From Planctomycetes bacterium ADurb.Bin069 (GTDB lineage: Bacteria; Planctomycetota; UBA8108; UBA8890; UBA8898): DNA of 64,000 nucleotides. The DNA lies in assembly GCA_002070955.1 (NCBI GenBank), contig MWEK01000009.1, positions 89,563 through 153,562 of the forward strand, read 5' to 3'. Below are positions 25,123 through 33,002 of the stretch, piece after piece (the first letter of the stretch is position 1; every line of letters begins with the position of its first letter). The position numbers and the translations under genes are program-made. The notes under the pieces were generated by a model that was not told the origin of the DNA, searched no databases, and saw only the letters and a program-made list of their open reading frames with translations.

Positions 25123-26109
25123 ATGCCCGCGAACCTCACCCCTCAGTATCTGGAGGCCGAGAGAGTTTTCAAGGCCGCCAAGGAACCGGACGCCAAACTC
25201 GCGGCCCTCGACGACATGATCCGGCTCCTTCCCAAGCACAAGGGCACGGATCGCATGCTGGCCGGCCTCAGGCGCAAACGCTCCGAACTGGTCGACGAAT
25301 GCGAGAAAGCGAAGGTCAAGGGCCGCCGGGGGCCGAGCTTCCGCATCCCGCCCGAGGGCGGCGGCCAGGCCGCGCTGGTGGGCGCGCCCAACGCGGGCAA
25401 GTCGAGCCTTCTCAGAGCGCTCACCAAGGCGACGCCGGAGGTGGGGGACTTCCCCTTCACGACCCGCGAGCCCGTCCCCGGCATGATGGCGTACGAAGAC
25501 ATCGCCTTCCAGCTCATCGACACGCCGCCGATCACGGCGGACTTCATGTTCCCCTGGATGGTGGAAATCTGCCGGAACGCGGATGCCGCCCTCTTCGTGG
25601 CCGATCTGTCCACCGACGACGCGCTGGAGCACGCCGCGGTGGTGCGCGCGCGCCTGGCGGAGAAAAAGGTCGAACTCGTGCCCCAGGCCCCGCGCGAGAG
25701 CGGCGCCCCGGTGAAACGTCTGCGGACGCTGCTGGTGGGGAACAAGGCCGACGCCGCCGAGGCCCTCGACCGGTTCGACGTGCTGGCCGAACTGCTCGGC
25801 GAGGACTACCGCAGGATCGCCGTGTCGGCCCTGACCGGACAAGGCCTCCCGGAGCTGCGCGCGCTGCTCTTCGACTTTATGGAGGTGATCCGCGTCTACT
25901 CGAAGATGCCCGGCAAGAAGCCCGACATGGACGCGCCTTTCGTCCTGCCCCGGGACAGCACGGTCATGGACCTCGCCCGCAAGGTCCACCGCGACATCGC
26001 CGAGCGCCTGAAGTCCGCGCGCCTCTGGGGCGAGGGCGTCTTCGAGGGCCAGACCGTCAAGCGCGACCACGTGCTCCACGACGGCGACGTGGTCGAACTC
26101 CACGACTGA
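25123..26109 (+). CDS. DRG/Obg-like GTPase with C-terminal TGS domain
   Basis: A 328-residue protein. Helical N-terminal residues (1-75) precede the G domain: P-loop GAPNAGKSSLL (about residue 87), switch region with FPFTTREPVPG, DTPP as G3 and NKAD as G4. The C-terminal 70 residues (FVLPRDSTVMDLARKVHRDI, then HVLHDGDVVELHD) are a TGS domain. The order is that of archaeal/eukaryal DRG proteins and bacterial relatives of Obg/YchF, which act with ribosomes. The usual G3 DxxG reads DTPP, as in part of the DRG group. It is the only plus-strand gene between 14 and 27.7 kb and converges on the thioredoxin-fold gene nine bases away. Confidence 0.85.
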   Translation: MPANLTPQYLEAERVFKAAKEPDAKLAALDDMIRLLPKHKGTDRMLAGLRRKRSELVDECEKAKVKGRRGPSFRIPPEGGGQAALVGAPNAGKSSLLRALTKATPEVGDFPFTTREPVPGMMAYEDIAFQLIDTPPITADFMFPWMVEICRNADAALFVADLSTDDALEHAAVVRARLAEKKVELVPQAPRESGAPVKRLRTLLVGNKADAAEALDRFDVLAELLGEDYRRIAVSALTGQGLPELRALLFDFMEVIRVYSKMPGKKPDMDAPFVLPRDSTVMDLARKVHRDIAERLKSARLWGEGVFEGQTVKRDHVLHDGDVVELHD

Positions 26110-26118
26110 GCGGGGCGG

Positions 26119-27192
26119 TCACTCGGCCGCCGCGCGGGGCAGGGCCTCCAGCAGGACTTCCAGCTTCGTCGTTCCCGGGACGACGATCTTGCCCTTGCGG
26201 TCGATCAGCACGTAGTACGGCAGGCTGTTGACGTCGTACAGGAGCGCCAGGGTGTTGTGCCACTCCTTGCCTTCGGCGACGAGGAGCCAGGGGAGTTTCT
26301 CGCGCGCGAAGAACTCCTTCGGCCGCTCGATCAGCTCCTCGCACGCCACCGCGACGACCGCGACCGCATCAGGTCCCTGGGCCTCGACCGCCGCCTTGAG
26401 CTCATCCAAGCGCCACCACGAGGGATACGACCACGTCGACCAGAAGAAGATGACCTGCGCCTTGCCCCGCAGGGACGCGCCGGAGAGCGCGTTCCCGTCC
26501 GCCGTCGTCACCGCGAAGGCCGGCGCCGGCGCTCCGGCGGCCAGGCGGGCGGCGGCGAGTTTGCGCGCCCCTTCCTGGCCGGCGCGCGCCCGGGGGAATT
26601 TCTTGACGAGCTCCTCCAGCAGCGGCACGCGCTCGGGCCCGTCCCGGAAAAGCTCCGCCTTGACGAGCAGCGCCCGCGCCCGCGCCTCGTCGTCGCCCGG
26701 CCGGTCGATGACGCTCTGGAGCACCGCCAGGTATTTCCGAGTATCCCCGCCCACCATCAGCATGTATTGGGCGACGCGCGTGCGCGTTACGGGGTCATCG
26801 ACTTTTTCCAGGCTCTCCAGGATCCCCGCCGCGGTGTTGGCCTCTCCCAGGCGCTGCCGCGCGAAGGCCACCCTGAGAAGGTCCTGCAGGAAACCGTCCT
26901 GCAGATCGTCGAGCACCTGCGCGGCCTTGTCGCCGCGCTCGACCGCGACGTACGCGGCGAAAAGCGACCAGCGCACCTTCGCGCTGTAGACGCTGTCCGG
27001 ATGGCTCAGCAGGAAGTCCTCGTAAAGCAGGATCGCGTCCTGCTGGCGCTGGGCGAGGGCGCGCCCCCCGCCGCCCAGCTCGCCCAGGCTTCGCGCCAAG
27101 GCCACGAAATCCCCGGCAAGCCGCGCCGGATCCTCGGCTCGAGCGCAGAAGGGCAGGAACAACGCCGCAAGGCAGGCGGTCGCACGCAGCAT
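26119..27192 (-). CDS. TlpA-like thioredoxin-fold protein without catalytic cysteines
   Basis: A 357-residue exported protein. The start at 27192 has AGGAGG just upstream and begins a signal peptide (LRATACLAALFLPFCARAE). Residues 25-215 are helical and TPR-like (repeated pairs such as AILLYEDFLLSHPDSVYS). Residues about 220-355 are a TlpA/AhpC-type thioredoxin fold: 'APAFAVTTADGNALSGASLRGK', 'VIFFWSTWSYPSWWRL', 'NSLPYYVLIDRKGKIV' with the cis-Pro. The active site that is normally WCxPC reads Ser255-Tyr-Pro-Ser258, so thiol-disulphide exchange is not possible. A binding or chaperone role is more likely. Its own promoter lies at 27263-27291. Confidence 0.8.
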   Translation of the reverse strand: MLRATACLAALFLPFCARAEDPARLAGDFVALARSLGELGGGGRALAQRQQDAILLYEDFLLSHPDSVYSAKVRWSLFAAYVAVERGDKAAQVLDDLQDGFLQDLLRVAFARQRLGEANTAAGILESLEKVDDPVTRTRVAQYMLMVGGDTRKYLAVLQSVIDRPGDDEARARALLVKAELFRDGPERVPLLEELVKKFPRARAGQEGARKLAAARLAAGAPAPAFAVTTADGNALSGASLRGKAQVIFFWSTWSYPSWWRLDELKAAVEAQGPDAVAVVAVACEELIERPKEFFAREKLPWLLVAEGKEWHNTLALLYDVNSLPYYVLIDRKGKIVVPGTTKLEVLLEALPRAAAE

Positions 27193-27262
27193 GAGGCCTC
27201 CTCTCGGGGTCGCGCGGCGCGCTTCACGCCCGACGCGGGAAGCCGGGCGCGCCCACGAGGAC

Positions 27263-27291
27263 AGTATAGGGCGGCCGAAGAGGGGGGACAA
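27263..27291 (-). promoter_or_regulatory. Promoter of the thioredoxin-fold gene
   Basis: On the minus strand TTGTCC (27291-27286) and TATACT (27268-27263) are spaced by exactly 17 bases. The -10 has one mismatch to TATAAT. The start codon is about 65 bases past the expected transcript start. It gives this gene its own promoter, independent of the stronger one at 27541-27568. Confidence 0.55.
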
Positions 27292-27336
27292 CACGGGCGC
27301 TTTCGCGCCGGCAGCCTGAAGCCGCGCGGCGGGAAC

Positions 27337-27534
27337 AAAAAAACCGCGGCGCCGGCGCCTTTCGACACGTTGGCAAGGGTTGGGGCCCGAATGCATGTCC
27401 TACGTCGAAGGCTTTCCGGCGCCGCGCTACGCCAGGGCAGTTTTTCCTCGCGGTGACCGTCACCTCCTTTCGGAGCTGTTCGTTCGCCGCCGCTGCGCGC
27501 GGCCGCGCCCGCCGCGGGCGGCGTCATAATCACT
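27337..27534 (-). ncRNA. Candidate structured small RNA (about 200 nt)
   Basis: No protein gene fits the 540-base gap 27193-27733. On the minus strand a consensus promoter (27568-27541) would start a transcript near 27534. It then shows a CGCCGCC/GGCGGCG pair, a CTCC-GAAA-GGAG tetraloop hairpin (27475-27464), an adjoining GGTGA/TCACC hairpin (27464-27452), and a long closing hairpin: CGCGGCGCCGG pairs perfectly with CCGGCGCCGCG (27426-27416 with 27355-27345), enclosing a second 8-bp stem with one bulge. Seven U residues (27343-27337) follow at once, as in an intrinsic terminator. The downstream gene has its own promoter, which argues for an independent RNA gene. I could not match it to SRP RNA, tmRNA or RNase P; 6S RNA is possible by size. 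Confidence 0.4.
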
Positions 27535-27545
27535 ACTGTGATTAT
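27526..27545. promoter_or_regulatory. Palindromic operator candidate over the -10 box
   Basis: ATAATCAC-N4-GTGATTAT is a perfect 8-bp inverted repeat. It covers the -10 hexamer and the expected start point of the minus-strand promoter at 27541-27568, the classic position for a repressor. No regulator gene lies beside it. Confidence 0.55.
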
Positions 27546-27568
27546 AGGCATTCTTCCCTTCTTGTCAA
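27541..27568 (-). promoter_or_regulatory. Full-consensus sigma70 promoter TTGACA-N16-TATAAT
   Basis: Both hexamers match consensus on the minus strand (TTGACA 27568-27563, TATAAT 27546-27541), 16 bases apart. It is the only full-consensus promoter I noticed in the window. The palindrome at 27526-27545 overlaps its -10 box. Confidence 0.6.
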
Positions 27569-27733
27569 CCCCCGCTCCGGATTTTTTCCCGGCTTTCCGC
27601 GGCGGCCCGCGGGGGCCGGGCCCGCCGGCCCGGCAGGCCTCCGGCCGCTTGCCATCCCCCGCCGCGAAGCGGACAATACGGCCGAGACGCGGGCGGGCCC
27701 GGCGGCGCGCCGCCCGCCGCCGGAGAACACGGT

Positions 27734-29578
27734 ATGACCTCCAACAACGAACGCCACACGCTGGCCGTGGAGCGGCTGAACTTCCTGCTCCTGCTGCCGT
27801 GGATGAAGATCTTCACCTGGGGCCTCTTCCTGCTGGCCGTGTACGCCCTGCGGAGCTTTTTCACGGTCATCTTCCTGACTTTCCTCCTCACCTACATCGC
27901 CGCCAACATCCTGCGGCGCATCGCGCCCGCGCTGCGAAGGTGGGAATGGCTCAGGAAGACGCTGGTGCTGGTCACCTTCGCGATCTTCTTCGGGATTTTC
28001 TACATGGGCGGGAATTTCATCATCCCCGAGATCATCCGCCAGGGGCAACTCGTGGTGAAAACGGTTCAGGACTTCGGCCTCGACCGCGGCATTCACAAGA
28101 TCATTCCGGACCTGTACGCGCGCTGGAAATACGCCCTCTTCAAGAACACCCGGGAGTTCGAGGCCGAGTTCAAGGCCTTCCGCGAAAGCCAGGACGTCAA
28201 GCAGGTGACCCGCGAGGCTTTCCTCACGCAGGCCCGGGCGCTCCGGGCCGAATACCGCCGGGAGCAAGCCCTGCGCCTGGGGCAGCAGCGCTTGGAGGCC
28301 GCCAAAAGCACGCGCGAGTACGAGGACCTGTATCGCGCCTGGCTCGAGCGTAAGGCGGCCGAAGACCTGTATCTGCCCGCCGACAAACGCGCCAAGCTCG
28401 ATGCGGCCAAGGAAGCGGCTCTCATCAACGTCCTGGGGCAGAACGCTTTCGAGGTCCTGAAGCACAGCTACGGCGAAAACTATCCGACCTACCTCCAGAG
28501 CCAGATCGTCAAGGAACTGGTGACCGGGATGGAGCGCGACCGCCTGGAAAGCTATACCCGCGCCTTCCAGGAGCGCTTCGCCGAGGAAGAGGGCGAGAAG
28601 GCCGTCGCCGCCGCCGAGCAGACCCCCGAGTGGGAGGAAGGCTTCCGCGAGCACTACAACGCGCGCCGCAAGAGCCATCCGGAGGACATGGCCTCCGACT
28701 ACGAAAAGTTTCGAGGGCTGGAGGCCGCCCTCGACGACCGCCATTTCTCGGCGCTCCTGGGCGAAGAGCAGGAGCGGGCCGGCGCCCGCGCCCTCATCCA
28801 GAAGTTCGAGGCCCTCAAGATCAACCAGTTCTCCGAGGATGCCAGCCGCAATCTCAGCGAAGCGGGCATCTTCAACTACATCAACGAGGCGGCCGGCCAA
28901 GTCCTGAGCCGCCTTCTCGGGTGGCTCCGGCAAGGCATCGCGTCCCTGGTGTCCTTCACCTTCGACGCCATCCTTTCGGTGTTCCTGAGCCTCATCATCA
29001 TGTGGGACTTGCCGCGCCTGGCGCGCGGCGTCCAACGCCTGGGCCAGAGCCGGCTGCGCCGCCTGTACAACGAGCTCGCGCCCGGGCTGGCGAGCTTCGG
29101 GCTGCTGCTCGGGCAGTCCTTCGCCGCGCGCGCCTTGATCGCCATCGTCAACACGGCCCTCATCATCGCCACGCTGGTTTTCATGGGAATCGAGCAGCGC
29201 ACCTTCCTCTGCACCATGGTCTTCATCTGCAGCTTCATTCCCATCGTGGGCGTCGTGCTCTCGGGCGTGCCGATCGCCCTCGTCGCCTTGCAGGTGGGCG
29301 GGCCCATGCTGGCCCTCAAGCTCATCGCCGCGCTCACCATCATCACCATCGTCGAGAGCCTGCTCCTCGATCCGAAAATCATGGGCGACGTGCTCAACCT
29401 CCACACGCTGCTGGTCCTCATCGTGCTCACCGTGGGCGGCTATTACTTCGGCGTGTGGGGGTTGCTTCTGGGCGTGCCCATCGCGGTTTACGTCATCCGC
29501 GATGTGATCCTCAAGGAGAAGACGGGGCCGCCGCCGGCGCCGTCCGCGACGGGACCGCCGGCCGCCGGCGGGGCGTAG
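27734..29578 (+). CDS. AI-2E family transporter with long coiled-coil insertion
   Basis: A 614-residue inner-membrane protein; GGAG sits nine bases before the ATG. Two or three N-terminal helices (KIFTWGLFLLAVYALRSFF, then a second and third to about residue 105) and a C-terminal block from about 405 with LGLL-type helices match PF01594: 'FTFDAILSVFLSLIIMWDLP', 'FLCTMVFICSFIPIVGVVLS', 'VESLLLDPKIMGDVLNLHTL' with the characteristic DPKxMG segment, and a last helix before an Ala/Pro tail. Family members are normally about 350 residues. Here residues 110-400 form a charged, helix-rich insertion (many Arg/Glu/Lys) about twice the usual soluble loop. Related proteins export quorum signals or sodium; the substrate here is unknown. 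Confidence 0.8.
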   Translation: MTSNNERHTLAVERLNFLLLLPWMKIFTWGLFLLAVYALRSFFTVIFLTFLLTYIAANILRRIAPALRRWEWLRKTLVLVTFAIFFGIFYMGGNFIIPEIIRQGQLVVKTVQDFGLDRGIHKIIPDLYARWKYALFKNTREFEAEFKAFRESQDVKQVTREAFLTQARALRAEYRREQALRLGQQRLEAAKSTREYEDLYRAWLERKAAEDLYLPADKRAKLDAAKEAALINVLGQNAFEVLKHSYGENYPTYLQSQIVKELVTGMERDRLESYTRAFQERFAEEEGEKAVAAAEQTPEWEEGFREHYNARRKSHPEDMASDYEKFRGLEAALDDRHFSALLGEEQERAGARALIQKFEALKINQFSEDASRNLSEAGIFNYINEAAGQVLSRLLGWLRQGIASLVSFTFDAILSVFLSLIIMWDLPRLARGVQRLGQSRLRRLYNELAPGLASFGLLLGQSFAARALIAIVNTALIIATLVFMGIEQRTFLCTMVFICSFIPIVGVVLSGVPIALVALQVGGPMLALKLIAALTIITIVESLLLDPKIMGDVLNLHTLLVLIVLTVGGYYFGVWGLLLGVPIAVYVIRDVILKEKTGPPPAPSATGPPAAGGA

Positions 29579-29610
29579 CGCGCCGGCGCGGCGGCGGCAA
29601 GGAGAGCCTC

Positions 29611-32600
29611 ATGCGGAGCGTGTTCCTCGCGATTCTGTGCGCAAGCGCCCTCGGCGCCGAGTTCGGCCGCTTTCCGGCGAGCCCGGACGGCGACATTCTC
29701 ACGTGGCTCATCGCCGGTCCCTTCGCCCCCGGGGAGTTCGATGCGGCCGAGCTCGTGGGCGGCGGCCTGCCCTGCGAGGGCGATGCCGCCGGCGCCGCGG
29801 CATGGGCCTTTGTCCTCGCCGGCGACGGCGGCATCGTGGATCTCGAGGCGCGCTGGCCGCGCGATCATGTCGCCGCCTTCGCCGCCTGCGGCATCGAGGC
29901 GCCCGAGGCGCAGAAGGCCGTCCTGGCCTTCGGGAGCGACGACGCCTGCAAGGTCTGGCTCAACGATGCCCTCGTGTTGGAAACGCCCCGCTCCCGCGCC
30001 CTGACGCGCAACCGGGATTCCGTCGCCGTGGACCTACGCAAGGGCGTCAACACGCTCTACGTCCAAATCACGGAGACCGTCGGCGGCTGGGGTTTCCAGG
30101 GCAGCGTCAAGCCCGCGGCCGGAGCCGTGCGCATCGTCCTGCCGCTCCGCGAGGCGCCCGACCCCCTGAGGTGGAGCTTCCAGTCCGTGCCCTTCGCGCG
30201 GCGCGCGGGCGACAAGGCCGAGCCCATCGTCTGGCTGCACGTGGAATGGCTCGGCGACCCCGTGAAGGCGGCCGTCGAGATCGCGGCGGGCAACACGCTG
30301 GCGCGCACGGAGATCGAGTTGGAGCCCGGCAGGGGGACGTTCGCCCTGCCCGTGCCTTCCGTCCCGGCCAAGACGGCGGCCAAGGCGCGCATCGCCGCCG
30401 GCGCCGTCGCGCGCGAGGCGGCGCTCGAGCTCGCGCCCGTCAAGCCGCTCGAAGTCTTCATCGTCCAGCACACGCACACCGACATCGGCTACACGGCGGA
30501 CCAGCCGGAGATCCAGCGCGAGCACCTGCGCTTCATCGACGAGGCTCTGGCCGCCGTGGACGCGACGCGCGGCTATCCCGAGCACGCCCGCTTCAAGTGG
30601 GTCTGCGAGGCCGCCTGGGGCGTCGAGCTCTACCTGGATAACCGGCCGCCCGCGGCGGCGGCCAAGCTCCTGGCGGCGGCGCGCGAGGGCGCCATCGAGC
30701 TCACCGGCCTGAGCCTCAACATGACCGACCTGGCCGACGAGGAGGTTCTCATCAGGGGTTTGCAGCCGCTGGCGCGCCTGCGGCGCGCGCGCTTCGACAT
30801 CGCCTGCGCCATGCAGAACGATGTCAACGGCTTCCCCTGGGCCCTGCCGCGCCTGCTCCGGAGCGCCGGCATCAGGTACTTTTCCAACGGCATCAACGAA
30901 ACCCGCTCCAAGGTCCCCTTCGACCATCCGCGGGCGCTCTGGTGGGAGAGCCCGGACGGAAGCGCGCTCCTCACCTGGCGCGGCTGGCACTACATGGCGG
31001 GGAACTTCATGGGGCTGAACGAGGACTTCGCGGCGGCGGAGCGCAAGGTGGGCGATTTTCTGGCGCCGCTCAACGCGCCCGAGTACCCCCACGCCGTCGT
31101 CCTCGCCCCGCTGAGCGGGCTTTTCACCGACAACGGTCCGCCCAGCACCTTCATGTGCGACCTTGTGGCGCGGTGGAACGAGAAGTACGCCTGGCCGCAT
31201 CTGCGCATCGCGACCCTCAAGGAGTTCTTCACGGCCCTGGAGGAGCGGGAGGGGGCGCGCATTCCCCGGATCCGCAAGGCCTGGTGCGACTGGTGGGCCG
31301 ACGGCATCGCCGCGGGGGCCGACGAATGCGCCATCGTCAAGGCGAGCCAGGAGTCGCTCCGATGCGCCGACACGCTCGCGGCTCTCGCCGGCGCCGGGCT
31401 CGGCGACGGCGGCGCGGGCCTGCGCGCCGAGCTTGCCGGCGCCTACCGCCACTGCCTGCTCTACGACGAGCACACCTACGGCGCCTGGAACAGCATCGAG
31501 GATCCGGGCAGCCTCCGGGCCAAACACGGCTGGCTGTACAAGTCGTCCTTCGCCGCCGCGGCGGGCCTGGGGAGCGCGCGCGCCGAGGACGCGGCCCTGG
31601 CGGGCCTCCTTTGGAACCTCGCGACGGGCCCCGATCCGACCCTCGTCGCCTTCAACCCGCTGCCTTGGCCGCGGGCCTGCCCGCTCAAGATCAAGCTGCC
31701 CCGCAATCGCATCGAGCGGATGCGGCCCTTCAAGCTGATCGAGAACGAGGGCGGCGCGGAGCTCCCGTACCAAATCGTCGGAGAGGAGACGCTGTGGCTC
31801 CACCTGTGGGCGGCGGCGCCGGAAGTGCCGGCCTGCGGCTACCGGACGTGGCGCATCGTCCCCGGCGCGCCGGCGGAGGTTCCCAATCCCTTCGCAATCG
31901 ATGGGACGACGATCTCCAACGGCCGGGTCGCCGTGGCGGTCGACGCCGCCACGGGCGCCATCGCGGGGCTGTCCATCGACGGCCGCGAGCTCGTGGGAGA
32001 GGCGTCCGCGCCGCACGGCTTCGGCGGCTACATCTACGAAGAGATCGCCGATCCCGCCGGCCGCGGCATGCTCTGGCCGCGGCGCGACAAGGTCGCGTTC
32101 ACGCGCCGCGCCCTCGCCGAGGTCTCGGTCGAACGCGGCCTGGCCGGTCCCGTCGCCGCTTCCCTTATCGTGCGCGGCCGCATCGCCCCGGACCACCGTG
32201 TCGCGTGCGAGATCACGCTCTGGCGCGACGCGCCGTGGGCGGAACTCGCCTACACCCTCAGGAAGCCGCGCACGGCGACCCCCGAAGCGGTCTACATCGC
32301 CTTTCCGTTCCACGCGCCGCCCCTCAGGGCCGAGATCGTCGGCGGGCTGCTCGAGCCGGGACGCGGCCAGATTCCCCGGAGCGCCATGGACTGGCACGCG
32401 ATCCAGGACTACGTGCTCGCGGGGACGCCGGGCGGGCTCGCCGCGTGGGTGACCCACGACGCGCCGCTGGTTCAGTTCGGCGCCATCAACACGGGCAAGT
32501 ACCTCGACATGCTGGCGCCGGCGGCGCCCGTCGTCTACTCCTGGCCCATCAACAACTATTGGTTCACGAACTTCCCGGCCGAGCAGGGCGGCGAGTTCCG

Positions 32601-32991
32601 CTTCCGGTATTCCGTCGGCGCGCCGGCCGACGATGCGGCCGGGCACCGCTTCGCCAAGGAGCGCGTCGCCTTCGCCCGCACGGCGGTCGCGCCCCCGCGC
32701 CGGGCGGGCGCGCTGCCCGCCGAGGGCGCGAGCCTGCTTCAGGGCGACGAGTGCCTGCACTTCGTGAAGCCCGCCGAGGACGGCGGCGGCTTCGTCCTGC
32801 GCTTCCGCAACTTGAGCGCCGCTCCGCGCACCGCCGCGGCGCGCTTCTCGCCGCTCCTGCGCATCGCGGGCATGCGGGGCGTCGACGTCCTGGAGCAGCC
32901 CGCCGAGGTCGACTTCGTCTGGCGGGACGGAACTCTGACGGTGCCGCTCGCGCCGCACGCGGCGGCGGAGATCATGGCGATCGTCCCCTGA
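29611..32991 (+). CDS. GH38-like alpha-mannosidase, exported
   Basis: A 1126-residue secreted enzyme. AAGGAG precedes the ATG at 29611, and the first 16 residues form a short signal peptide. A beta-sandwich (about 20-170, with the FGSDDACKVWLNDALVLE segment) precedes the catalytic domain. HTHTDIGYT (His287, Asp291) is the zinc site of GH38 and CAMQNDVNG (Asp404) the nucleophile region. The C-terminal half has the family's beta domains. By family it removes alpha-mannose residues from oligosaccharides. It follows the AI-2E gene by 32 bases, possibly in one transcript. Similar long, divergent GH38 proteins are frequent in Planctomycetota and Lentisphaerota, so exact linkage is uncertain. Confidence 0.85.
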   Translation: MRSVFLAILCASALGAEFGRFPASPDGDILTWLIAGPFAPGEFDAAELVGGGLPCEGDAAGAAAWAFVLAGDGGIVDLEARWPRDHVAAFAACGIEAPEAQKAVLAFGSDDACKVWLNDALVLETPRSRALTRNRDSVAVDLRKGVNTLYVQITETVGGWGFQGSVKPAAGAVRIVLPLREAPDPLRWSFQSVPFARRAGDKAEPIVWLHVEWLGDPVKAAVEIAAGNTLARTEIELEPGRGTFALPVPSVPAKTAAKARIAAGAVAREAALELAPVKPLEVFIVQHTHTDIGYTADQPEIQREHLRFIDEALAAVDATRGYPEHARFKWVCEAAWGVELYLDNRPPAAAAKLLAAAREGAIELTGLSLNMTDLADEEVLIRGLQPLARLRRARFDIACAMQNDVNGFPWALPRLLRSAGIRYFSNGINETRSKVPFDHPRALWWESPDGSALLTWRGWHYMAGNFMGLNEDFAAAERKVGDFLAPLNAPEYPHAVVLAPLSGLFTDNGPPSTFMCDLVARWNEKYAWPHLRIATLKEFFTALEEREGARIPRIRKAWCDWWADGIAAGADECAIVKASQESLRCADTLAALAGAGLGDGGAGLRAELAGAYRHCLLYDEHTYGAWNSIEDPGSLRAKHGWLYKSSFAAAAGLGSARAEDAALAGLLWNLATGPDPTLVAFNPLPWPRACPLKIKLPRNRIERMRPFKLIENEGGAELPYQIVGEETLWLHLWAAAPEVPACGYRTWRIVPGAPAEVPNPFAIDGTTISNGRVAVAVDAATGAIAGLSIDGRELVGEASAPHGFGGYIYEEIADPAGRGMLWPRRDKVAFTRRALAEVSVERGLAGPVAASLIVRGRIAPDHRVACEITLWRDAPWAELAYTLRKPRTATPEAVYIAFPFHAPPLRAEIVGGLLEPGRGQIPRSAMDWHAIQDYVLAGTPGGLAAWVTHDAPLVQFGAINTGKYLDMLAPAAPVVYSWPINNYWFTNFPAEQGGEFRFRYSVGAPADDAAGHRFAKERVAFARTAVAPPRRAGALPAEGASLLQGDECLHFVKPAEDGGGFVLRFRNLSAAPRTAAARFSPLLRIAGMRGVDVLEQPAEVDFVWRDGTLTVPLAPHAAAEIMAIVP

Positions 32992-33002
32992 ACGGGGCGG
33001 CG

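Noticed and set aside
27224..27463. Possible 79-residue protein starting with GTG inside an AAAGGAGG site
   Set aside because: The start codon would overlap the ribosome site with no spacing, and the sequence lies within the hairpins of the candidate RNA. The product resembles nothing known.
27452..27475. Resemblance of TCACCTCCTTTC to the 3' end of 16S rRNA
   Set aside because: Only about 12 bases match and no other 16S sequence is nearby. The similarity follows from a ribosome-site-like sequence on the other strand within hairpins.
27542..29404. Minus-strand open frame opposite the AI-2E gene
   Set aside because: Mirror of the charged insertion codons; no domain is visible and the plus-strand frame has clear membrane motifs.
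30034..32958. Long minus-strand open frame opposite the GH38 gene
   Set aside because: Shadow of a well-supported gene; the product is Arg/Gly/Ala-rich low-complexity sequence without motifs.
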